A stretch of DNA of 27,109 nucleotides from Cyanophora paradoxa (Eukaryota; Glaucocystophyceae; Cyanophorales; Cyanophoraceae), in assembly GCA_004431415.1 (NCBI GenBank), contig QPMI01000014.1:1-27109 (forward strand). Direction: 5' to 3'. The position numbers and the translations under genes are program-made. Within the stretch, counting starts at the first letter, position 1; each line of letters starts with the position of its first letter. The notes beneath the pieces are model-generated. The model worked only from the letters and a program-made list of their open reading frames with translations, was not told the DNA's origin and made no database searches. Positions 7,761 through 16,792 of this stretch are shown one piece after another.

Positions 7761-8780
7761 TTAAACGATGCTTATTAATTCACCTGAGAAGGCTGTTTGA
7801 CTTGCATATGAACCGACTGAATTTGTAACAAGTGTAACAAATTCGTTTTGGGCAAGATTGAGAATGCAAGAGAAACACAGCGCTTTATTTGTTGTTGACA
7901 GATTGTGAACTTGGGAAATGCTCAATCCCCCTGGATCTGCATTGTTTACCCTGAGAAACAATTCAATAGCAGAAGTTGTGGTTGAAGAAGTGAATACTGA
8001 AAAACGATAGTGTCCTGCAACAGGTGCTGTGAACCTTCCAGTTGATGTGCTGAATGAATTGGTATTGTTTACTCGAACTGTTGCCCAGTTTATTAGATCA
8101 GCAGAAGTTGTAGCAGTGTGATTGTAGCCAAGTTGAACTGAAAATCGTGGATGTGATGTTTTGAGATAACACCCTGTATTAACTGTCAAACTATTCGCTT
8201 CCAGAGTAGCGACAGTGTTACTATTTCGTTTGAGAAGAAGGTCTACATTGGCTCCTGTATCGATTTCTGGTGTGACAACCTTGTTTGTTGCTGTGATTAT
8301 GGATTGTGAGGCAATTGGTAGTGAAATACCAGCATTTGCTGTTACCAATCCTGTAAAGGTGCTTGTTCCTGTAATACTTACCTGATTTGCTGTGAGAGTT
8401 CCATCAACTCTCGCCCCATCTCCAATGTAAGCTCCTCCACTTCTCACAACAAGAGCAGAGTTATTGATTGTGTTGTTAAATGTTACTATTTTGGGTGTGG
8501 TGAACCCTCCTACATCATCATATATTGATGAATCGGAAACAATTTGACCTGATTGAACTTGGTTCTTGTTTGAAACTATTAAACCTGTGGTTCTCACCTT
8601 GCCCCCATTGCGATCACATCGAATTTCTTTGCATCTGATCACAGAGTTTTGAGAAAATGAATCGGCTCCTGTTGTTTCAGTGCAAATAAACCCAGGGGTT
8701 GCATCTGTTACTGTGTGATTGAGTTGATGTAATTTTGGGGCAGCATAACAGAAAACAGGAACAGCTATTTGTGTAGACAT
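7761..8780 (-). CDS. spike/fibre protein with C1q-like head, paralogue C
   Basis: An intact protein of 339 aa. Residues about 20-75 carry the family block (TPGFICTETT, NSVIRCKEIRCDRNGGKVRT, TGLIVSNKNQ). Residues about 108-150 have SALVVRSGGAYIGDGARVDG and TLTANQ-type repeats like phage fibre beta-structures. From about residue 212 (HPRFSVQLGYNH) to the end the sequence fits a C1q/TNF-like jelly-roll head: STSTGRFTAPVAGHYRFSVF in the middle and TAFSGELISIV at the end. Such heads trimerise and bind ligands. Its closest relative here is the next gene (8803-9870), with which it shares nearly the whole first half. It is an inferred virion attachment fibre. Confidence 0.75.
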   Translation of the reverse strand: MSTQIAVPVFCYAAPKLHQLNHTVTDATPGFICTETTGADSFSQNSVIRCKEIRCDRNGGKVRTTGLIVSNKNQVQSGQIVSDSSIYDDVGGFTTPKIVTFNNTINNSALVVRSGGAYIGDGARVDGTLTANQVSITGTSTFTGLVTANAGISLPIASQSIITATNKVVTPEIDTGANVDLLLKRNSNTVATLEANSLTVNTGCYLKTSHPRFSVQLGYNHTATTSADLINWATVRVNNTNSFSTSTGRFTAPVAGHYRFSVFTSSTTTSAIELFLRVNNADPGGLSISQVHNLSTTNKALCFSCILNLAQNEFVTLVTNSVGSYASQTAFSGELISIV

Positions 8781-8802
8781 TCTTTATATTATGTAGACAA
8801 TA

Positions 8803-9870
8803 TTATGAATGGACAAGCATACATCCAAAGAACCATCTGATATTATAATATATAGAACCTCCACCACTGCTATTATATGATATTCTGATGGAATCATTGG
8901 CTTGAAGGTCTACAATAATTTCGAACCCATTGTTTGCATATGCAGATGCATAATTAGTATGCACTTCAATTCCAGATGAGCTTCCGTTTTTCTGTAAAAA
9001 TGTAACAATATTAGTTGTTCTTCCAGTCCAATAACAGGATCCACTAAATGTGACAAGATAGTTTCCTGTAACAGGGGCAGTAAAAAGCCCTGTCGCAGGA
9101 TCGAAATGATTTCCTTGGTTCACTATGACTCCTGTTGTTGGATATATATTTATTGAGGAAAGTGTTGCAGTTATTGACCCATTTGGTTGCTGTTTTGTTG
9201 CAAAGAAACGAGGATGGCTACTTAATTTGAGATATTTGCTTGTCGGAAGTGTGAGATGTTGAACAGTTGTGGTATCTGTCTGAATAGTTTTTTGAAGAGA
9301 AAGAATGGTATCCCCATTCCTCTTGTAATTCATGACTGTGTCACTCATGTTGTCAATCTCAGGTGTATTTATTCTTGTTGTAAGTGTGAGAGTTCCATAC
9401 TGAATACTCCCTGAAAGCCCACCATTAAAGGTCATCAATCCTGCAAATGAACTTGTCCCACTCACAGTCAATTGATTTGCTGTCAGAGTTCCTGCTACAT
9501 TTGCTCCATCACCAATGTAGGCTCCTCCACTCTTGACTACAAGAGCGGAATTATTGCTTGTGTTCCCAAAAGTCACTATCTGTGCTGTGGTGACTCCACC
9601 CACATTATCATATATTGCTGAATCGGGGACTACTTGACCTGCTTGAACCTGATTTTTATTCGAGATTATAATGCCTGTGGTTCTAATCTTGCCTCCATTT
9701 CGATCACATCGAATTTCTTTGACCCTCAGTATACTGTTCTCTGTGAAAGAGGTATTACTTGTAGTTTCAGTGCAAATAAAACCGGGTGTAGAGTCGACTA
9801 CTTCATGAGAGGTGCTGTGGAGTGATTTGGCTGCAAGTTCAGAGTTTGGGATTTCTAATAGAGAGGTCAT
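8803..9870 (-). CDS. spike/fibre protein with C1q-like head, paralogue B
   Basis: An intact protein of 355 aa. The family block (residues about 25-80) reads STPGFICTETT, NSILRVKEIRCDRNGGKIRT, TGIIISNKNQ. The GGAYIGDGANVAG turn and TLTANQLTVSG follow. The C-terminal 135 residues (from HPRFFATKQQ) form a probable C1q-like head, with DPATGLFTAPVTGNYLVTFS and a hydrophobic final strand (WFFGCMLVHS). The head diverges from that of paralogue C much more than the shaft does, which suggests the tip is under diversifying pressure or exchanged. It lies 22 bases upstream of paralogue C and 25 bases downstream of the giant fibre on the same strand, so shared or read-through transcription is plausible. 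Confidence 0.75.
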   Translation of the reverse strand: MTSLLEIPNSELAAKSLHSTSHEVVDSTPGFICTETTSNTSFTENSILRVKEIRCDRNGGKIRTTGIIISNKNQVQAGQVVPDSAIYDNVGGVTTAQIVTFGNTSNNSALVVKSGGAYIGDGANVAGTLTANQLTVSGTSSFAGLMTFNGGLSGSIQYGTLTLTTRINTPEIDNMSDTVMNYKRNGDTILSLQKTIQTDTTTVQHLTLPTSKYLKLSSHPRFFATKQQPNGSITATLSSINIYPTTGVIVNQGNHFDPATGLFTAPVTGNYLVTFSGSCYWTGRTTNIVTFLQKNGSSSGIEVHTNYASAYANNGFEIIVDLQANDSIRISYNSSGGGSIYYNIRWFFGCMLVHS

Positions 9871-9895
9871 CTTTGTAATAGTGTGAGAATCTTAA

Positions 9896-12800
9896 TTATG
9901 CTGTTGCTATCCAATGGATATACACTGTGAAGCTTGTAGGGTAAAGTGTATTCCAACCCACAACCCAGACTTGTACATTGACTGTTGTTGATGTTGTTGA
10001 GTTGTTGGTAATTGCAATTTTATATCCGAGATCAGTGCAATCTGCAAGCAATCCTTGCATATTTGTAACAACAGAGGGTGTAGATGAAAATGCTGGACTC
10101 CAATTGAGGGTGAAAGTAAAATTTGGTCTTGCAGTTGCTGAATTGTTCATCTGTTGAGGATTGGTTATGGTAATGGATTGTATACCCTTTCTAATCAGGT
10201 TATCAAGCATGTATTGGGGTGCCAACTTAGTCACCTTGGAGTTATCTCGAGGATCCATTACCCACATTTCTCTTGCATATGCATTTCCACGAACAAGTAG
10301 GGTTTTATCCTGATAGTAAGATATAGAGTTAGTAGAAAGGGTTGAATTGTGGAAATTCCAAATAACAGGAGGATCAGGCATAATATATGGGTCATAATCG
10401 AGAAAGTAACCTGATCCAATGAGAAGGTTTGCATTTGCAGTGATATTATTTGCTGTAAAGGGATCAAGGGTGGGTTTATTGGTCAGATCATTGTAGTTGC
10501 CCGAGAAAATCGCTGGTTTGTTATAAATATCTGTATTCCAATCATGAGTATGTGCAAAATCTGTAATCTCTGCCTTAGTGTGGGTGTGACCTACATATGC
10601 AACATTTCCAAGATCTGTAATCTCTGCCTTGGTATGGGTGTGACCAACATATGCAACATTTCCAAGATCTAAAATCTCTGATTTAACATGAGTGTGAGCG
10701 AAATTCGTAATATCTGCTCTTGTGTGATAGTGTGCAAAATCTGTAATTTGGGACTTGGTGTGGGTGTGTGCGAAATCTGTGATTTCTGCCTTTGTGTGGG
10801 TGTGTGATCTATTATTAAGATCAAGGAAGCTTCCCGAAAATGCAACAGGATGCAGATTTGCAGAAGTAGGTTTATTAATGAGATCATTATAATCTCCTGT
10901 AAATGAAATGGTTTTCAGTTCACCCCTTCCTACATAATCAGAAGGTAGATCAATCTTGATGGGCATGATAGCTGGATCATCTGGAATCTCATACTCACCT
11001 CCTGGGTGAACCACAGGGAAGGTTTGATTGCTTTCAGTGTGGACAAAGAAATTGCATGCTGTTACTGTTCCATCAATAATCCCACCTGTGAGAGGGAGGT
11101 AATTGCCTGTGACACCAATACCTATACCTGCAATGATTGTATTAAGTTCTGTTTCATCAATGTAATTTTGGGCTTGAAGGTAATCCTCTGTGACCACTCT
11201 GGATATGGTCTCATTGTGAATATTCTTTGCAGCCATCCTCTGATTGGCTTCCAGAACCCCACCATAATTTGTTTTAATCCATGCAAGCTCTGCCCTTCCA
11301 TAGTTATCATTTGCAGTTCCCACTATGGGAATATAGGAATACTTATCTCGACTGAAAACTATCATTGGTCTTGAGCCATCTAAGCTGCTTACATCTGCTA
11401 CATGAACCTGTATAGCAGAGTTGTAATTTTGGTAGGTTGCTGGGTCTGTTGGGACTCTGAATGTATCTGTGGGAATGTCAGCCTCCATGTAGCTTGACAC
11501 AAAGATATTTGGTATGGTTGCTCCTGGTGGTGGTGGGGTTTCAAAAGAGCCTGGTAATGTCCTAATATGAAGTGGTCCTCTCATAGCTGAATTTGCAAGT
11601 GTCCCATTCACATGTACATAGTGTTCATTCAAAAAGATTCTTTCTGGGACATTACAAGTCTGATAAAGAGAAACCCCCAAGTTATCAAGAGGCTCTACCT
11701 TTGCGAATTCTGGTTGGTCATTGATCTCATCCCAAGTATGTTCATGTTTGCTTGGTGGGAACTCAGTTGGAATCCCATCAATTTCACCCCAATCATGCCT
11801 GTGATCCTCTGGTGGATACTTTTGAGGTTTGCCTAAGATCTCATCCCAATCATGATTGTGATCCTCTGGGGGATACTTTGCAGGTTTATTATTAATTTGT
11901 TCATAATCAGGAAAGAACTCCCAGATCTCAGGTCGAAATCCATCTGGTAACAATTCCTCATGGGGTTCATAAGGTTGCTCATAGTCAACAGCTGGTGGAT
12001 CATGCCCATCTGGCAAATACTCCTCATCAGGTTCATAGTTCTGCTCATACTCAAACTCTTGTGGATCTAAGCCATCTGGTAATATTTCCTCCTCATTGGG
12101 GTCAAATTGATCATACTCATACTCTTGTGGGTCGAAACCATCTGGTAAATACTCTTCCTCATCTGGAACGAATTGATATTCTTCAAGCTCTAATATATCG
12201 ACTTCAGGAGGTAAATACTGCTCATCTATTTGCTTTCTGGGTTCAATTATAGGTTTATTGCGAACTTGCTCCCAACTTACAATATGCTGCCCAAAGGCTA
12301 CATCTTCAGTTGCTGTGTATTCTCTTCCAGGCTGCTTCTTTGGTGTTAAATCGGGTGGTCCATTGGGAAATGGAATAGGGAATGGGACTGTTGGTCCATT
12401 GGGACCATAATGCTCGATTATTTCCCTTAGAGTTTTCTCACTCACAAGTTTCTCCCCATTTGCATACACATTGCTGCCATGGATATTTCGCCATTGCCTG
12501 GTTCGAATTCCAAGGTCTTTCACATTGCTATACAAAGGCAAGAGGTGCCTATCCATTTCGACTAAATCAGGGTGTAAATGGATTGCTACTGGTTGACTGG
12601 GGCTACTGTTGATTGTAATTGATGGCTTTTTTTGATGGACATCTTTTGGAGTAAAAAACCCAAAAGGCTCATTCCTCGCAAAGTCATATGTAATATCCTT
12701 GGGGTATACATCATTTGTGTAGGAGACCTGATTTGTGTTGGCAATGGGACCCACTTGCAATACTTGGGGGACCTCAGCTTTTGCAGTGCTGCCCTCATTG

Positions 12801-13183
12801 TAAATTCGCAAAGCTGTGTTCTGTTTGCCCTGCTCATCTTGAACATTGAAAACCAAACGACCACTATCAAACCTGGAAGGTATATCTGGATGGGTGCCAC
12901 TGGTTTTCAGTTTCCTAGGTCTCCTTCTGGTGGCTTTGATCTCTGCCACTTGGTTTGCTTTCACATTACCCAAACTAAAAGCAACACTGACCTCCTCTTT
13001 ATCTGGATCGGTTTGATTCACAGATAAAGCATGCTCCCTTGATTGAGTCTTTGATGAATTATCAGAGCTGTGGTCAATTGAAACTGAACCCTTTACTTTA
13101 ATATTATCAAAGTTCACATGCTTGGTGCTGCTTGCATTATCATCTTGAATGGTTTCTAGATTTGGTGGGTAATTGAAGCTCAT
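9896..13183 (-). CDS. large modular fibre protein, 1095 aa, phage-tail-fibre-like
   Basis: This is the longest gene in the window, with no break. Residues 216-246 resemble the DLGIRTRQWRNIHGSNVYANG motif of phage fibre and structural proteins. Residues about 335-415 hold four acidic, Tyr/Pro-rich tandem units around LPDGFDPQE. Residues about 434-485 hold three units of the YPPEDHNHDWDEI type. Residues about 793-880 hold seven HTHTKAEITDF-type units. The HxH repeats are the kind that chelate metal along phage receptor-binding fibres. Residues about 1005-1095, ending VYIHWIATA, resemble an H-type lectin by eye. The gene is divergent from the patatin gene 43 bases away. It probably forms a long attachment fibre on the virion. 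There is no convincing signal peptide, membrane segment or self-cleaving chaperone. Family recognition is firm for the repeats, tentative for the lectin. Confidence 0.8.
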   Translation of the reverse strand: MSFNYPPNLETIQDDNASSTKHVNFDNIKVKGSVSIDHSSDNSSKTQSREHALSVNQTDPDKEEVSVAFSLGNVKANQVAEIKATRRRPRKLKTSGTHPDIPSRFDSGRLVFNVQDEQGKQNTALRIYNEGSTAKAEVPQVLQVGPIANTNQVSYTNDVYPKDITYDFARNEPFGFFTPKDVHQKKPSITINSSPSQPVAIHLHPDLVEMDRHLLPLYSNVKDLGIRTRQWRNIHGSNVYANGEKLVSEKTLREIIEHYGPNGPTVPFPIPFPNGPPDLTPKKQPGREYTATEDVAFGQHIVSWEQVRNKPIIEPRKQIDEQYLPPEVDILELEEYQFVPDEEEYLPDGFDPQEYEYDQFDPNEEEILPDGLDPQEFEYEQNYEPDEEYLPDGHDPPAVDYEQPYEPHEELLPDGFRPEIWEFFPDYEQINNKPAKYPPEDHNHDWDEILGKPQKYPPEDHRHDWGEIDGIPTEFPPSKHEHTWDEINDQPEFAKVEPLDNLGVSLYQTCNVPERIFLNEHYVHVNGTLANSAMRGPLHIRTLPGSFETPPPPGATIPNIFVSSYMEADIPTDTFRVPTDPATYQNYNSAIQVHVADVSSLDGSRPMIVFSRDKYSYIPIVGTANDNYGRAELAWIKTNYGGVLEANQRMAAKNIHNETISRVVTEDYLQAQNYIDETELNTIIAGIGIGVTGNYLPLTGGIIDGTVTACNFFVHTESNQTFPVVHPGGEYEIPDDPAIMPIKIDLPSDYVGRGELKTISFTGDYNDLINKPTSANLHPVAFSGSFLDLNNRSHTHTKAEITDFAHTHTKSQITDFAHYHTRADITNFAHTHVKSEILDLGNVAYVGHTHTKAEITDLGNVAYVGHTHTKAEITDFAHTHDWNTDIYNKPAIFSGNYNDLTNKPTLDPFTANNITANANLLIGSGYFLDYDPYIMPDPPVIWNFHNSTLSTNSISYYQDKTLLVRGNAYAREMWVMDPRDNSKVTKLAPQYMLDNLIRKGIQSITITNPQQMNNSATARPNFTFTLNWSPAFSSTPSVVTNMQGLLADCTDLGYKIAITNNSTTSTTVNVQVWVVGWNTLYPTSFTVYIHWIATA
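10544..10807 (-). repeat. HTHTKAEITDF tandem coding repeats
   Basis: Inside the large fibre, residues about 793-880: seven HTH, HYH or HTHV-type units, mostly 11-12 residues apart, two of them spaced to 19 by an inserted LGNVAYVGHT. Such HxH strings bind metal ions along the axis of trimeric phage fibres. Confidence 0.85.
11714..11887 (-). repeat. three PPxxHxHxWxEI tandem coding repeats
   Basis: Inside the large fibre, residues about 434-490: units YPPEDHNHDWDEI, YPPEDHRHDWGEI and FPPSKHEHTWDEI, spaced 20 residues. Each carries an HxH pair. Confidence 0.85.
11939..12181 (-). repeat. acidic Tyr/Pro-rich tandem coding repeats
   Basis: Inside the large fibre, residues about 335-415: four imperfect units of about 20 residues with core EEYLPDGFDPQEYEY. 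Strongly negative charge, no metal-binding His. I know no family for it. Confidence 0.8.
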
Positions 13184-13226
13184 GGCTTTTACTATATGGA
13201 TTTATAAAATTCCTGATAAGTAAAAG
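13184..13226. promoter_or_regulatory. divergent promoter region between fibre and patatin genes
   Basis: Only 43 bases separate two divergent starts. The sequence holds GATTTATAAAAT and, next to each ATG, TAAAAG (GTAAAAGATG on the plus strand, AGTAAAAGCCATG on the minus). This suggests compact bidirectional late initiation. Confidence 0.4.
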
Positions 13227-14782
13227 ATGCCTCTCAAGGTCGTTTTAAGTCTTTCTGGCGGGGGTGCAAGGGGCATTATCATAACCAGGCTGCTCAAAGA
13301 AATCGAAAATCGAACTGGCAGGAGAATAATCGATCTTGTGGATCTTGTGAGTGGAACTTCCACTGGTGGGATCATTGCAATAGGTTTGAATATAAGGCAT
13401 CCTGATAGACCAGGTGAACCTAAACTGACAGCAAACGATTTACACAATATTTACCTAACTCAACTGCCCTTGATTTTCGCAAATCCTCGAAATATAATCG
13501 AAAATGCCCTTTTTAATACAAAGTATGATGTGGGACCCTTGGAGACTGCAATCAATTCAGTTACTGGTGAATCACTCATACAGGATTCCCTTAAGGACAT
13601 TGTGATTACATCCTTTGATACTCAGAATATGAAACCAATATTTATCACAAATGACAACAATTACAACTTTATGCCTTGTAAGATTGCTGCCAGGGCTACT
13701 TCTGCTGCTCCTACATATTTCTCTCCTGTAAGCATTGTTGATTTCAATCGGGGAGTATATGTCTGTCTCATTGATGGTGCCATTTCGGGAAACAATAATC
13801 CCAGTGTGTGTGGTTACAGCCATGCAAAGAAGATTTACAGTGATGATGATGATATTATAGTAATAAGTATCTCTTGTGGAGAGGTAGACCCACATTTAGA
13901 GTCTGATTATGTGGGTTATGCTTATGAGACTGTAAACAGCTGGGGCATTCTCTCATGGATTGCCTCAACAGATGGAAGCCCATTGATTAACATGCTCATG
14001 GCTGCAAGTGAGCTTTCTGCCCTTGATAAGATGGAGGAGTTGTTACCCTACAACTATGATCAGGATTATGGGAGATACTATAGGCTATCGGTCCCTCTTC
14101 CAAACCATATAGTTAGCTCCCTTGATGACACTTCTAAAATCCCAGATATGCTTTCTTTCACAGAAACCTACATTGCAGCAAACAATGATATGATCAATAA
14201 GCTTTGCAGCCTACTAGTAGCAAACTATGAACTAAAGAACCCTTCAAAGGCTTACATTTCATCCACTCTCACTACATCACCACCTTTGGATGCTAATTGG
14301 TATCAGCTTGCAGATGATGCCTTCACTGCCTCATCCTCTGTGACTGGTAAAGAGCCTTTCATGGCTAGACCTTCAGCATTTGGCTGGGAAGCTGGAGCCT
14401 ATGCTCCTGAGCAGATATGGGAAACCCCCACTGAATACCTTCAAGTTGCTTTCCCATATACTTTTGAACTCTCTTCTGTGATTGCCTATGGATCAGGGGA
14501 CACCAATGCTTTTATTAAGATTTTCAATGTGGCAACATCCACTGATGGGATCAACTGGTCTTTTATTCGATCAGATGGGCAGAACAAAATATATGTCTGT
14601 GAGAACATTAACAATGCTCACAACTCAGGTGATATGGCTCTATTGAGTGGGTTCCCTCTCAGCATCAAGGATGCTTTTTACATAGGTTTTCTCTCAGAAT
14701 TAAATATATTCGCATTTATCCCCTTGTGTATGTGAATGCTCCCACAATGAGAGTTGATTTCACAGGTGCCTTTATTCGATAA
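13227..14782 (+). CDS. patatin-like phospholipase with C-terminal discoidin (F5/8C) domain
   Basis: Patatin signatures are complete: oxyanion loop GGGARG at residues 11-16, nucleophile elbow GTSTGG at 43-48 (Ser45), and the partner Asp in DGA at 183-185. The family cleaves acyl chains from phospholipids. From about residue 352 the sequence becomes a coagulation-factor 5/8 type C (discoidin) sugar- or lipid-binding domain: WYQLADDAFTASS, then YLQVAFPYTFELSSVIAYG and STDGINWSF. The open frame stops at 14735, but a neighbouring frame continues the domain's usual last strands (KYIRIYPLVY, MRVDFTGAFIR) to TAA at 14780-14782, so one shift near 14690 is likely. The end overlaps the antisense minor capsid gene by 11 bases. 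Position among structural genes suggests a virion enzyme for membrane breach or release. No signal peptide is seen. Confidence 0.85.
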
Positions 14783-15702
14783 ACTCCAACTGAAAAGAAT
14801 TATCGATTCCATTCATATCAATCAGTTCACCAAAGTAATCTTTAAATTCAACTGTGAGTTCCCTTATCACCAGGTTTCTGTCATTGATTTGAATAAATTC
14901 TGCATGCTCACCACTATGGTAAACATAGCCCCTATATCCTTACTCAATTGCAATCTAAGGATAGCTCCCTGATTTTGTGGTTGCGATTTTGGAATTATAT
15001 TGTGTCTGCTGGCAAAGGGGGACAGCTCTTTAATATGCATGTACAGATACTGCTCAGCATTCATATCAGACATCTTCCTGCTGTCAAAATAATATTGCAA
15101 GGGCTTAGAGGAGAGTCTGGGTCCTGAGAAGGTGATTCCCCATGCTGGGTGATCAGGTGTAATAGGTTTGCCATCATACTTTAAAAGGTTCTCAGGTCGA
15201 TAGGGAGATCCACCAACAGGAGGAGTGCTATAATACCCATTGGTGTATTCAGTAGAACTCACACCCAAAAGCTTCCCTATTCTCTGGTTGCTTGCAATAA
15301 AACGAAACTCATGGTTACTGTAAAACTCCACTTTATAGGTAGTTGGGTTATAGAATATCTTGAACTCAAAAGCTACTGTTTTGCCTGCAATGGTTTGGAA
15401 GCTTGAATAGTTCAGCCCATAATTATAAGGGTGTGTTACCCCAAAATGACCCTGATTGATGTAGCCACTGGGAAGGGGATACACTTGTTGTGTGATCACT
15501 TGGTTATATGAACCATCTTGGTAATTAAACTGAACTGTTAGATGATCAGTTCCCACACTGTTATAGATGCTGTTTGGAATCTCTGCATATAGAACCCTGC
15601 ATTCCCTTGGTCTCTCTACTGGAGTTGTGAGGGTGACCCTGTAAGAGTTTTCATTTTGTCCTTGGCTTCTATCCTGCTATCAATATTAACGAGCCGGTTC
15701 AT
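14772..15702 (-). CDS. minor capsid (penton-like) protein A, two probable shifts
   Basis: The main open segment is 14867-15556. The N-terminal frame (from ATG at 15700-15702, MNRLVNIDSR) carries VERPRECRVLYAEIPNSIYN, the basic-strand plus IPN-type motif found near the start of minor capsid proteins of PLVs and giant viruses. The motif LPSGYI follows, typical of the next strand. A shift near 15650 joins the two, and another near 14900 brings in a C-terminus rich in acidic and aromatic residues ending FQLEFIE at 14772. The whole is beta-rich and about 310 aa. It is divergent from the next gene, with which it shares the general pattern. The exact role (penton, minor jelly-roll or spike base) cannot be read from sequence alone. 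Confidence 0.55.
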
Positions 15703-15731
15703 TTTAATATATAAATATAGATAAAAGAAGA
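15703..15731. promoter_or_regulatory. divergent AT-rich promoter between the two minor capsid genes
   Basis: Twenty-nine bases separate the two starts, reading TTTTAATATATAAATATAG then ATAAAAGAAGA before the plus-strand ATG. TATA-like words face both ways. Confidence 0.4.
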
Positions 15732-16739
15732 ATGCCTGTGGATTACATCGAGGTTAGCTCATTTAATACAATCTCTGGTGATGGTCCCACATCAAGCTTT
15801 GTGGCTCGACTCCCCAGTAGTTATGAGAATGTGAGGGCTGTGAGACTGGTCTCAGCCGAATTTTATAACAGCATCCCTATGGTGAGTGGTGAAACCAAAG
15901 CAGGAGATGTCACAGTTGATAACACATTTAGTATTTATTATTCGGAACAAACTCCAGGAGCTGGAAGCTCAGGAATTCCAACAACTCGCCCAGCTGCTGA
16001 TTTTGAACAATGGAAACAATTCATGGTAAATCGCGAGACCCCATCCAAAGCCACCAACAGCTGGTGAATGTAATCAACTCAAAATTCATTGGCAGAACTC
16101 CCCAACCATCCATTCGCTGCAAATGGGATGAGTCACTGAAACGAATTATATTCCACTCGGCAGTGCCTTTTTACCTGGCTTTCTCACTTGCTGTAAACCA
16201 AGCCAACAAACAATCCAAAAGCTATTGAGTTCAGCTAGACTGCTTGGTCTTGATCCTGGAAGATATGGGAATTCCCCAATCAAATCCAAGTTTATGATGC
16301 TCTCACTGATGGAATCTTTACTGATGGTCGAGTGAATGGCATTATATCTTCTTTTGAGCCTGAGAAGACCAGGGACAGTGTTTTGTTTGTGAGAGTAAAG
16401 GAGCTGGGTGATCTGGTTCAATGTGGGGATGGTCTTCTGACTGGTTACTTTCATAAAATAGTGGTTCCTGACAAAGATTATGGTGAGCATGTTGTTTACA
16501 ATTCAACAGAGGCTCATCCACTTTATAAATACTATAACAAAAAGGTTGGATTATCCACTTTCTCGGTTGATATTGTTAATGCTGTAAATGAACCAATTGA
16601 TTTTGAGGGTCAACCTGTTCATCTGACCTTTGAAATTCGCTATGGTGATGAGCCAGCAGGAGACCCAGTTTATGAATACTTTAAGATGAGAATGTCGCAG
16701 CTTCACCCTTCCTATCCAGTTATTACAAGCTTCGCATAA
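15732..16739 (+). CDS. minor capsid (penton-like) protein B (interrupted)
   Basis: The first segment (15732-16067) has SSFVARLPSSYENVRAVRLV followed by SAEFYNSIPMV and DNTFSIYY, the same order as minor capsid protein A (basic strand, then a short PN/IP-type strand, then an aromatic strand). The second segment (about 16060-16228) reads VNVINSKFIG and SIRCKWDESLKRIIFHS, consistent with beta-strands of a jelly-roll. The third (16332-16739) ends FKMRMSQLHPSYPVITSFA. Two or three shifts break the gene. The total of about 335 aa is near that of protein A. It lies just before the MCP gene, so a vertex or cement protein is likely. Lower-confidence alternatives include a fibre base. Confidence 0.55.
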
Positions 16740-16792
16740 ATTAAGGATCATTGGTAGATTTTTTATGTTGCAGTATAATAAAAGAGAATATA

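Noticed and set aside
10544-12181. Regular repeats that could suggest a CRISPR array
   Set aside because: The periodicity is in coding triplets, the units vary, and the translation gives known fibre-type HxH repeats. There are no conserved spacers.
10258-12900. Several ORFs of 60-120 codons on both strands inside the large fibre gene
   Set aside because: They lie within an intact 1095-codon frame with clear domain structure, and their translations are shadows of its repeats.
13572-13895. Minus-strand ORF of 107 codons within the patatin gene
   Set aside because: It is fully antisense to the catalytic domain, whose motifs are complete. It is a shadow ORF.
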